Part shown: positions 51,710 to 59,043 of the stretch, in pieces
Layout of the letters: each line of letters begins with the position of its first letter
Numbering within the stretch: the first letter of the stretch is position 1
Assembly: GCA_039190275.1 (NCBI GenBank)
Contig: JBCCYF010000005.1
Span: forward strand, 1 to 64,000
From: Halovulum sp039190275
GTDB lineage: Bacteria > Pseudomonadota > Alphaproteobacteria > Rhodobacterales > Rhodobacteraceae
DNA: 64,000 nucleotides
Reading direction: 5' to 3'
Notes under the pieces: generated by a model
Databases searched by the model: none
What the model saw: only the letters and a program-made list of their open reading frames with translations
What the model was told of the DNA's origin: nothing
Made by a program: the position numbers and the translations under genes

Positions 51710-52105
51710 TCAGACCCCCAGATCCGGTCCGGGGCAATTCAGCGGCTCCTCGATTTCACCGGTCATCCGCAACTCAGACGGATCGCCGGGCGATGCCGCC
51801 TCGGGACGCACGAACAACGTACTCTGACGTTCGCTTACGATCCAGCACTGCGGTGTGGGGTTGTCTTCGTAGACGAAGCACAGCGCGCCATCCCGTTCAA
51901 ACCAGGCGCCATACGTGCAGCTGCCATCAGCATATTGCCAGATGACCTGGCGATCCGCGAGATACTGCTCGGATCCATACCAGGCGCCGCCGCGCCCGAA
52001 CTCAAGCGTCTTGCCGGTGCTGAACGCCTCGAATTCCGCGCCGGTCATCGCCGTGCTGGCGGCAACAGGCGTGGCCAAAAGGGCGGCGATCCACCAAATC
52101 CGCAT
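51710..52105 (-). CDS. Small exported protein, paralogue 2 of a tandem pair
   Basis: 131 residues with a signal peptide (MRIWWIAALLATPVAASTAM). The mature protein has the pattern GKTLEFGRGGAWYGSEQYLA, ADGSCTYGAWFERDGALCFV and PTPQCWIVSERQ, with cysteines at conserved spacing. The preceding gene encodes a clear homologue, and its stop touches this start, so the two arose by tandem duplication and are co-translated. Resembles small periplasmic proteins of Rhodobacterales with no assigned function. Confidence 0.75.
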   Translation of the reverse strand: MRIWWIAALLATPVAASTAMTGAEFEAFSTGKTLEFGRGGAWYGSEQYLADRQVIWQYADGSCTYGAWFERDGALCFVYEDNPTPQCWIVSERQSTLFVRPEAASPGDPSELRMTGEIEEPLNCPGPDLGV

Positions 52106-52548
52106 CAGCTCGTCAGATCCGGACCACAGTTCAATGGGATGTCGGACACGCCCTCAACCGTTTGTACCGCCCCCGAGGGCACGCCGTCGATCAACGGTAC
52201 GATCAGGATCTCGGACCCCTGGCGTACATGGCGAAAACAGCTGGCCGGCGCGGCATCCCATGCAAAGCAGTAGGCACCGTTGTCATAGCTCCAGGTGCCT
52301 TCCATGCAGCTTCCGTCTGCAGTGCGGATGGCCACCCTGTTTCCGCTGGTATCATAGGCCTCATGCGCCCATAACTGCCCGCCAATGCGATAGGTCACCG
52401 TGCGCCCTTTGACCATTTGCCGCCATTCGCTGACGCTGATGTCGTCCCAGGTATCGGGCGGACCGTCCTGCGCCATAGCAATCGGCGCCAGTCCGCCCAA
52501 GAGCACCGCGGCCGCGGAAATGCCGAAGATGATTTCGCGTGTGATCAT
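52105..52548 (-). CDS. Small exported protein, paralogue 1 of a tandem pair
   Basis: 147 residues from ATG 52548; signal peptide MITREIIFGISAAAVLLGGL ending near AMA-QD. The mature part repeats the pattern of its neighbour: GRTVTYRIGGQLWAHEAYDT, ADGSCMEGTWSYDNGAYCFA and PASCFRHVRQG, ending GVSDIPLNCGPDL (compare EEPLNCPGPDL in the other). Shared features are an entry strand, DGSC, W, CF and a C-terminal cysteine, suggesting two disulfides and a small beta-barrel. Function unknown. Confidence 0.77.
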   Translation of the reverse strand: MITREIIFGISAAAVLLGGLAPIAMAQDGPPDTWDDISVSEWRQMVKGRTVTYRIGGQLWAHEAYDTSGNRVAIRTADGSCMEGTWSYDNGAYCFAWDAAPASCFRHVRQGSEILIVPLIDGVPSGAVQTVEGVSDIPLNCGPDLTS

Positions 52549-52727
52549 GTCCTGTATCTTCGCCGTTCGCCCCGTAAGGTCAAGCACCCCGTGGTCGCGG
52601 GTTTCCGATCAGCGAAGTTTCCGCGCCGAACTGGCCGGAACATGCCGGCATGTGTCGCTTTAAGGCTTTCTGACCCTTGGTTCTGCACCTTAAGATATGC
52701 CTGAACCGGCACGAGGAACTTGCCAGG

Positions 52728-54416
52728 ATGGCACCGCTCGATACACGCAAGGGCGTTTGGAAAAAAGGGATGGGCAAGGGGCGGCCACGCCCTAAGGGAC
52801 GCCCGCTTGAGGAAGGCGCGTACAATGACGTACGCGCCATTCTGGGTGAGCGCCCGCGGCGGGCCGATTTGCTGATCGAACACCTGCATTTGATCCAGGA
52901 TTCCTATGGGCATCTGTCCGCAGCGCATCTGCGGGCCCTGGCCGAAGAGATGCGTTTGTCTCAGGCGGAAGTCTATGAAGTTGCAACCTTCTATGCGCAC
53001 TTCGACGTGGTCAAAGAGGGTGAGACGCCGCCCCCCGCTTTGACCATCCGGGTGTGCGATTCGCTCAGCTGTGAACTTGCCGGGGCGCAGGCCCTCAAGT
53101 CGGCGCTCGAAGACGGGGTAGATCCCGGAAGGGTGCGGGTACTGCGGGCGCCCTGCATGGGGCGCTGCGACACCGCGCCGGTGGTTGAATTGGGGCATGC
53201 GCATATCGATCACGCGACGCCGGAACGGGTCCTGGCGGCGGTGGAAGACGGGCGCGTATCGCCAGAAATACCTGACTACGAACACTTGTCTGCGTATCGC
53301 TCGGGCGGCGGATATGAGACACTGGACAGGCTGCGCCGGAACGGCGACTGGGAGGCCGTGCAGGCGCAGGTTGCGGCATCTGGCCTTCGGGGGCTTGGCG
53401 GGGCGGGATTTCCATCCGGCAAGAAATGGGGCTTCGTTCGTGCCGCGAAAGGGCCCCGATACCTGGCCGTCAACGGCGATGAGGGCGAACCGGGCACGTT
53501 CAAGGACCGCTTTTACCTGGAGCGTCAGCCGCATCTCTTTCTGGAGGGGATGCTGATCGCGGCATGGGCTGTCGAAGCTGAGCGATGCTACATTTATATG
53601 CGCGATGAATATCCCGCTGTCCTGCACATACTGGCTCAGGAGATCACCGCGCTGGAGCAAGCGGGGATCGCTGCCCCGGGCTATATCGACCTGCGCCGCG
53701 GTGCGGGTGCCTATATCTGCGGTGAAGAATCCGCGATGATCGAGAGTATCGAGGGGAAGCGCGGGCTGCCGCGGCATCGCCCACCCTATGTTGCGCAGGT
53801 CGGATTGTTCGGCCGCCCGACGCTGGTGCACAACGTCGAGACGCTTAAATGGGTCGCCCGGATCTGCCGGGAGGGGCCGGAGATCCTGTCGGGCGTCGAA
53901 CGCAACGGCCGCATTGGGTTGCGGTCCTATTCCGTGTCGGGGCGGGTCAAAGCACCGGGTGTTCATCTGCTACCGGCCGGATCGACGATAATCGATATCA
54001 TCGAAGCGGCCGGTGGTATGCTGGACGGGCATGTGTTCAAGGCATACCAACCGGGTGGACCATCCTCGGGGCTGTTGCCCGCCGGTCTGTCCGATGTGCC
54101 GCTGGATTTCGATACGCTACAACCCTTGGACAGTTTTATCGGGTCTGCGGCCGTGGTGGTCCTGTCCGATCACGACAGCGCCCGTGCGGCGGCCCTGAAT
54201 ATGCTGCGGTTTTTCGAAGATGAAAGCTGCGGTCAATGCACCCCCTGCCGTCTGGGCTGCGCAAAGGCGGTCAAGCTCATGGAAGCTGATCGGTGGGATC
54301 AACCTTTGCTGGAGGATCTGTGCACGGTAATGGCGGATGCGTCGATCTGCGGGTTGGGTCAGGCGGCGCCGAACCCCATTCGTCTGGTCCTGCGCCACTT
54401 TCCCGATGAGGTTTAA
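52728..54416 (+). CDS. NuoE-NuoF fusion (FdsGB-like NADH-binding subunit), orphan
   Basis: 562 residues. A basic N-terminal tail (DTRKGVWKKGMGKGRPRPKG) precedes a NuoE-type thioredoxin-like [2Fe-2S] domain with cysteines in CDSLSCELA and CMGRCDTAP, then a NuoF-type domain: GLGGAGFPSGKKW and NGDEGEPGTFKDR (NADH/FMN), YICGEESAMIESIEGKRG, and the [4Fe-4S] ligands ESCGQCTPCRLG plus SICGLG. This is the diaphorase part of NAD-dependent formate dehydrogenases. The molybdenum alpha subunit and FdhD/accessory genes that normally follow are absent; a 180-bp gap and a convergent DUF1289 gene come instead. It may serve a distant alpha subunit or be a relic. Confidence 0.82.
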   Translation: MAPLDTRKGVWKKGMGKGRPRPKGRPLEEGAYNDVRAILGERPRRADLLIEHLHLIQDSYGHLSAAHLRALAEEMRLSQAEVYEVATFYAHFDVVKEGETPPPALTIRVCDSLSCELAGAQALKSALEDGVDPGRVRVLRAPCMGRCDTAPVVELGHAHIDHATPERVLAAVEDGRVSPEIPDYEHLSAYRSGGGYETLDRLRRNGDWEAVQAQVAASGLRGLGGAGFPSGKKWGFVRAAKGPRYLAVNGDEGEPGTFKDRFYLERQPHLFLEGMLIAAWAVEAERCYIYMRDEYPAVLHILAQEITALEQAGIAAPGYIDLRRGAGAYICGEESAMIESIEGKRGLPRHRPPYVAQVGLFGRPTLVHNVETLKWVARICREGPEILSGVERNGRIGLRSYSVSGRVKAPGVHLLPAGSTIIDIIEAAGGMLDGHVFKAYQPGGPSSGLLPAGLSDVPLDFDTLQPLDSFIGSAAVVVLSDHDSARAAALNMLRFFEDESCGQCTPCRLGCAKAVKLMEADRWDQPLLEDLCTVMADASICGLGQAAPNPIRLVLRHFPDEV

Positions 54417-54596
54417 ATCAGCTGTCTTATTGAGCGCTGGCGCGCAAGTCCAGGAGCGCTGACGCGCAGCGGGCGCGGGTGTGAAGGCTGGTCAACCAGA
54501 CCATCAAGCCTTTGGCCAGATCCATCAGATATCAGCTAGACGTTGAAAACCCGATTTCGTGCAGGGTTCGGCGACTGAGCAAATTAGCGAAACCCT

Positions 54597-54833
54597 CTAG
54601 GGGTCGCGTTGGCGCAAACGGCCGCGTCGACCACCCTGCCGCACTGGTTCGCCTGGGCGGGAGGGCAACGCCTCCATGATGTCGCGGCGGGCCTGCGGTG
54701 TCATGCGGGACCAGGAGGCGATTTCCGCGCCTGTTCGTTTGCAGCCGAGACAAAGTCCCGAGGACGGGTGGATCACGCAGACCCTGATACAGGGGCTTTC
54801 AATTTCGTCGCGCTGCCAGATCGGGTCTGTCAT
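54597..54833 (-). CDS. DUF1289 small zinc-finger-like protein
   Basis: 78 residues with four cysteines in the DUF1289 pattern: ESPCIRVCVIHPSSGLCLGC (C-x3-C then C-x2-C), then W and ARRDIMEALPSR. Predicted metal-binding, function unknown. Start overlaps the ruvX stop by four bases, so the two are coupled. Confidence 0.85.
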   Translation of the reverse strand: MTDPIWQRDEIESPCIRVCVIHPSSGLCLGCKRTGAEIASWSRMTPQARRDIMEALPSRPGEPVRQGGRRGRLRQRDP

Positions 54834-55300
54834 GGGGAGTTTTCCAGGAAACTGATGCGGTCCAGCGCGCCTTGCAAAATCAAACCGGCGGCGACTTGGT
54901 CGATCACGTCCGCGCGTTTCCCACGCGACGTGTCGGCCTCAAGCAGCGCGCGCTCGGCGGCGACGGTGGACAGCCGTTCGTCCCACAGCAGCACCGCAGT
55001 ATCGTGCAGGGCAGTGAAGTTCCGCGCAAATGCCCGTGACGACTGGGCGCGGGGCCCCTCGGACCCGTCCATGTTCAGTGGCAGACCGAGAACGATCGCC
55101 CCGACATCGCGTTCTGCCATGAGGGCATGGAGTGCCGCGGCGTCAGCGCCGAATTTGCGTCGGCGAATGGTCTCCAGCGGCGTGGCAATCCGGTGGCGTA
55201 TGTCCGATATCGCGACACCGATGGTTTTTGTGCCCAGATCCAGACCCATCAGCGGACGGCCGACCGGCGGCCGCCATGCCTCGATTTCACGGGTAATCAT
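54830..55300 (-). CDS. ruvX: Holliday-junction resolvase-like RNase H-fold protein YqgF/RuvX
   Basis: 156 residues. MGLDLGTKTIGVAISD (first catalytic aspartate), VLGLPLNMDGSEGPRA, and LLWDERLSTVAAERALLE (second acidic site) are the YqgF motifs; DVIDQVAAGLILQGALD closes the fold. Involved in 16S rRNA 5' maturation and possibly junction resolution. It overlaps ccmI upstream by four bases and DUF1289 downstream by four. Confidence 0.95.
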   Translation of the reverse strand: MITREIEAWRPPVGRPLMGLDLGTKTIGVAISDIRHRIATPLETIRRRKFGADAAALHALMAERDVGAIVLGLPLNMDGSEGPRAQSSRAFARNFTALHDTAVLLWDERLSTVAAERALLEADTSRGKRADVIDQVAAGLILQGALDRISFLENSP

Positions 55301-56520
55301 TGGACCACCTCCGCATCGCGGGCCGCCTGGCGGATGATCGAAAGATCGACGGGTGCATCAGCGAACCGTTCCGCGGCCTCGGCCCAGATCGCGCTGGCAC
55401 GCCCGCGTTCCCCCAGTACCCCGAGTGCGCGGATCAGACGTGCCCAGTCACCGGCGGGACCACCGTCGGTGGCCAGCCGATCGCTGAGCTGAGCCACCAT
55501 GTCTCGAACCATTTGCCGACGCTCCTCGGGCGAGAGGGCTTCGGCTGCGGCCAGATCCTCGGCGCTGGGACCCGGGGTCGGCGGCGCCACACCTGGGGGC
55601 ACCGGGCGGTTCGCGGCCAGCGCCACATCTCCGATCTGGCTGCGGATGGGCACCATCCAGGGCGCATCCTCCGGACTTTCAACCAGCAGACGCAGCCACA
55701 GATCATAGGTAAGGTCCACGCGTCCGGCCTGCAGGGCGCTCAGACCCGAATAATAGCGTGCCCGTGGCTCGTTGGGATACCGCAAAAGGGCTTCGGCCAG
55801 CGCTGCCTCCGCCTGCGGAGAGACGTATCCATTGACCGCGAGGATCTGGTACTCGGCGAGGTCCGCGTAGTCCGAACCTGAGGCCTCGGCATCAAGGATC
55901 CGCAGCACATCTTTCTGGGCCACTGCGGCCTCGCGCCACTGACCGAGGTTGGCCAGGTTGCCGGCAAGCAATCGGTGGCCGCGCAAATCCCCGGGCCGGT
56001 CTATCAGAATGTTGCGCAACTGGTCTAGCAAGCGGGTCGCCGTTGGGTCCGGCTGAGCCGACCATCGCGGAGCCTGCCCGTTCGCATCCAGCATGGCCTC
56101 CACCTCGGATTGCGAGGGGCGCTCTGCATGCCGGGCCGCGTTGTCCGCAAGGCGTTTTGCCAGGGGCTGATCGGGCAGGGCGGGCGTGCCCAACGAATTG
56201 TAAAGCAGACCGCCGCCCGCGACCACGAAGGTGGATATTACAAGGGCCAGAAACCGGCTGGCGCCCTTTGGCGACGGCGCGCCGCCCATCTCGGGCTGAT
56301 CGGCGGCATTCAGCAGGCGCCGCGACACCTCGGTGCGCAGGGCATCGGCGTCATCCGCAGTGATCACGCCGCGGGACAGATCGCTGTCTACCTCGGCAAG
56401 TTGGTCCTTGAACATCCGGACCTCGGCCCGTTCAGCCGCGCGCGTCCGCGACGCCAGCACCGCCCAGACAAGCGGTGCGGTGGTGCACAAAGCCAACAGT
56501 GCCGCAACTGCCCAGAACAT
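55297..56520 (-). CDS. ccmI: Cytochrome c biogenesis protein CcmI
   Basis: About 407 residues. N-terminal helix (MFWAVAALLALCTTAPLVWA), cytoplasmic loop with a leucine-zipper-like stretch (MFKDQLAEVDSDLSRGVITA), second helix (LALVISTFVVAGGGLLY), then a periplasmic TPR-like domain (GHRLLAGNLANLGQWREAAV, LAEALLRYPNEPRARYYSGL). CcmI holds apocytochrome c for haem attachment. ATG 56520 is preferred because AGGGA lies 9 bases away; ATG 56529 would overlap that site. It is separated here from the other ccm genes. Confidence 0.9.
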   Translation of the reverse strand: MFWAVAALLALCTTAPLVWAVLASRTRAAERAEVRMFKDQLAEVDSDLSRGVITADDADALRTEVSRRLLNAADQPEMGGAPSPKGASRFLALVISTFVVAGGGLLYNSLGTPALPDQPLAKRLADNAARHAERPSQSEVEAMLDANGQAPRWSAQPDPTATRLLDQLRNILIDRPGDLRGHRLLAGNLANLGQWREAAVAQKDVLRILDAEASGSDYADLAEYQILAVNGYVSPQAEAALAEALLRYPNEPRARYYSGLSALQAGRVDLTYDLWLRLLVESPEDAPWMVPIRSQIGDVALAANRPVPPGVAPPTPGPSAEDLAAAEALSPEERRQMVRDMVAQLSDRLATDGGPAGDWARLIRALGVLGERGRASAIWAEAAERFADAPVDLSIIRQAARDAEVVQ

Positions 56521-56720
56521 CGTAGCCATTCCCTGATACGGGGCGCATTATCGCCAGCAGGGGGGCGGCTGCAACGGTGAAATCGCCCCCTCTGCCCTGC
56601 CAAGGGCAAAATGTCGTGAATGGCGCGAATCCTGCCGCCCTGGGGCTACCACGCGTGATGGACCTTCGGGCAAAAGCGATCTATGGCGGTTGGGACGAGT
56701 GCAGGACGGGGTCACGCGGC

Positions 56721-57968
56721 ATGAAAAGCTATTCGGTGTTTGCCATCGCACGTGAAGCGGCCCGGTACCACAGCGGATGGGAGCGTGCCTGGGCTTCCCC
56801 CGAGCCGAAATCCGAATACGAGGTGGTCATTGTGGGGGCCGGCGGACACGGGCTGGCTACGGCGTATTACCTGGCGAAAAACCACGGGATTACAAACGTC
56901 GCGGTGCTGGAAAAAGGCTGGCTGGGCGGTGGAAATACCGGACGGAACACCACGATCATCAGGTCGAACTATCTTCAGGACGAAAGCGCGGCGATTTTCG
57001 AGAAATCACGTGCTCTCTATGAAACGCTGAGCCAGAAACTGAACTACAACATCATGTTCAGCCCGCGTGGTGTGATGATGCTGGCGCAAACCGAACATGA
57101 GCTGCGCGCCTGGAAACGGACGGCGCATGCCAACCGCCTTGCCGGGATCAAGTCCGAAATGGTCAGTCCGCGCCGGGTAAAGGAAATCGTGAAAATCATC
57201 GAAACTCGTGGACCGCGCTATCCGGTGCTTGGCGGCCTATGGCAGGCGCGCGGCGGGACCGCCCGTCATGATGCGGTGGCCTGGGGGTATGCGCGCGCGG
57301 CGTCGGACCTGGGCGTGGACATAATCCAGCAGTGCGAAGTAACCGGCGTTGACCGGAATGCAGCAGGTGTGACAGGTGTCCAGACCTCCAAGGGGGCGAT
57401 AACCTGTAAGAAACTGTGCATTGTCGTGGCCGGGTCCTCGGGCGTGCTGGCTGAACTTGCGGGATTTCGGCTGCCGGTTGAGACGGTCGCCTTGCAGGCC
57501 CTTGTCTCGGAACCGATCAAGCCCGTTATGGATTGTGTGGTCATGGCCAATACCGTGCACGGGTACATGAGCCAGTCTGACAAGGGTGAGCTGGTGATCG
57601 GCGGTGGCGCAGATGGCTATAACAATTACACACAGCGTGGTTCGTTCCAGCATATCGAGGAAACCGTGCGCGCGCTTATCGAGACCTTTCCGTTGATCAG
57701 TCGCCTCAAGATGCTGCGCCAGTGGGGGGGTATGGTCGATATGACAGGGGATCGCTCGCCCATCATCGGGACGACACCCGTACCGGGGATCTTTATCAAT
57801 TGTGGATGGGGAACCGGCGGGTTCAAGGCCATCCCCGGGTCTGGCTGGGCTACGGCCGAGATGGTTGCGGATGGCGCGCCACGCGCGCTTGCCGCGGCAT
57901 TCGGGCTAGACCGGTTTAGCGAAGGGCGGATGATCGACGAAAGCGTCGCCGCGGCTGTGGCACATTGA
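56721..57968 (+). CDS. soxB: Sarcosine oxidase beta subunit
   Basis: 415 residues, the usual SoxB length. FAD motif EVVIVGAGGHGLATAYYLAK; flavin-attachment and active-site region GGGNTGRNTTIIRSNYLQDE; later YMSQSDKGELVIGGGADGYN and DMTGDRSPIIGTTPVPGIFI. The heterotetrameric enzyme demethylates sarcosine to glycine, making H2O2 and, with tetrahydrofolate, methylene-THF. ATG 56721 matches family N-termini (MKSYSVFAIAREAARYH). Unlike usual soxBDAG operons the next subunit gene begins 751 bp later. Confidence 0.95.
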   Translation: MKSYSVFAIAREAARYHSGWERAWASPEPKSEYEVVIVGAGGHGLATAYYLAKNHGITNVAVLEKGWLGGGNTGRNTTIIRSNYLQDESAAIFEKSRALYETLSQKLNYNIMFSPRGVMMLAQTEHELRAWKRTAHANRLAGIKSEMVSPRRVKEIVKIIETRGPRYPVLGGLWQARGGTARHDAVAWGYARAASDLGVDIIQQCEVTGVDRNAAGVTGVQTSKGAITCKKLCIVVAGSSGVLAELAGFRLPVETVALQALVSEPIKPVMDCVVMANTVHGYMSQSDKGELVIGGGADGYNNYTQRGSFQHIEETVRALIETFPLISRLKMLRQWGGMVDMTGDRSPIIGTTPVPGIFINCGWGTGGFKAIPGSGWATAEMVADGAPRALAAAFGLDRFSEGRMIDESVAAAVAH

Positions 57969-58020
57969 GGAGACGTGCTGCGAGTAGACGTGCTGCAACC
58001 TGCCTCAGTTGCTGCAGGTC

Positions 58021-58059
58021 ACCACAAAAGGGTGCCCGAGCACGGACACCTTTTGTGGT
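58021..58059. terminator. Long inverted repeat after soxB
   Basis: ACCACAAAAGG (58021-58031) pairs perfectly with CCTTTTGTGGT (58049-58059), with partial pairing inside. It sits between the ends of soxB and the opposite-strand small gene; ends in T-rich sequence in both directions, so it may terminate both. Confidence 0.6.
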
Positions 58060-58069
58060 CAGTCGTGAA

Positions 58070-58300
58070 TCAAACGTTCCGGCCGAAATCGTACCGATTG
58101 TCGCGATGTTTGACCCGCACATGCGGGACCGGACGCAGACTCTTGTAGATGACCAAAGCGACCACAGCAATGGCTGCAACCAAGGTCACGCCATTCACCA
58201 TGCTGGAGGATTCGTAGCCAAAAGGCGCGTAGACGAATTCCCCCACAAACTCCATCGCATCCGCAGATGCTTTACCGAGATCGGCGATAACTTTTTCCAT
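58070..58300 (-). CDS. Small membrane protein on the opposite strand inside the sox locus
   Basis: 76 residues from ATG 58300 behind ACAGGTGAG. An amphipathic N-terminus (MEKVIADLGKASADAMEFVG) leads to one clear helix (VNGVTLVAAIAVVALVIYKS) and a basic C-terminal tail (VRVKHRDNRYDFG), giving an N-out or membrane-tethered peptide. I do not recognise a family. It reads against the sox genes, is flanked by a terminator and an AT-rich upstream region, and appears to have been inserted between soxB and soxD. Confidence 0.5.
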   Translation of the reverse strand: MEKVIADLGKASADAMEFVGEFVYAPFGYESSSMVNGVTLVAAIAVVALVIYKSLRPVPHVRVKHRDNRYDFGRNV

Positions 58301-58309
58301 GATACTCAC

Positions 58310-58719
58310 CTGTCAAGCCCCAAGACAAAAACACTTACTCACTTGGCTGAGTTTACTCTAAAGCGGATTTACGCTCAATGGCCCCCCGCAAAATGTGTCA
58401 AATGGAACACTTCTGGCCACACCTATCGAAAAAACTGGCAAAATCAGTGGCCGAAAACACCGGAAATCCTACCTGAGCGCGTTGATAATGTTTGCAAAAT
58501 GGCAAAGTTCAGACTTTGGAATTTTGGAATGGATAAAATTGTCACGTTCCTGTCAACCCTACTTTTCAGTAACCATGGCGCGGAGCGGATTCATCATATT
58601 CTTAAAAGAGTATTGCTTTCGTTCGGGTGGATTAAGAGTTGGCGCGAGCTTGATTCGCGGAACCATCGGGCCGTCGTGCCAACAGGATTTCGCCCATTGC
58701 CAAGGATCGGGACCACTTC
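58310..58719. other. AT-richer insert between the small gene and soxD, no gene recognised
   Basis: Visibly richer in A and T than the flanking sox genes. Frames that cross it have no ribosome-binding site and no family resemblance. It presumably carries the promoter of the minus-strand small gene and possibly a new promoter for soxDAG. Confidence 0.35.
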
Positions 58720-59043
58720 ATGCTACTGCTAACCTGCCCGTATTGTGGCGTGACCGCCGAGGAGACCGAGTTTCATCCTGGTGGCGAAGCCCATTTGGCG
58801 CGCCAATCCGCGGGAAGTGACGATGCAGCGTTCCGGGACTACATGTTTCAACGCAAGAACCCACGTGGCGTTCACTTCGAGAGGTGGCGCCATGCCTATG
58901 GTTGTGGCAAGTGGTTTCACGCGGCGCGCTGTACTAAGACACTTGAGGTTTTTGGAACCTATTCGGCCCAGACCACCGCGCCGCCCGAGGACATTATTGC
59001 GGTGATAGATGCGCGCCGCCCGGGGTGGAGGGATGCCTCGTGA
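58720..59043 (+). CDS. soxD: Sarcosine oxidase delta subunit
   Basis: 107 residues. Zinc-binding CPYCG near the N-terminus with further ligands in FERWRHAYGCGKWFHAARC; FRDYMFQRKNPRG is diagnostic. It is the small structural subunit of heterotetrameric sarcosine oxidase. The ribosome-binding site is weak, consistent with its leader having been altered by the upstream insert. Its stop overlaps the soxA GTG start by four bases. Confidence 0.95.
   Translation: MLLLTCPYCGVTAEETEFHPGGEAHLARQSAGSDDAAFRDYMFQRKNPRGVHFERWRHAYGCGKWFHAARCTKTLEVFGTYSAQTTAPPEDIIAVIDARRPGWRDAS

Noticed and set aside
52545..53966. 473-codon minus-strand frame opposite the NuoE-NuoF fusion
   Set aside because: The plus strand has full family motifs; the minus frame is a GC-rich shadow without any.
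54417..54596. Gap between the NuoE-NuoF fusion and DUF1289 as another copy of the dispersed repeat
   Set aside because: Only a short ACGTTGAAA match; the arms do not align.
57965..58820. Plus-strand frames bridging the soxB-soxD gap
   Set aside because: No ribosome-binding site, composition unlike neighbours, and they run into soxD in the wrong frame.
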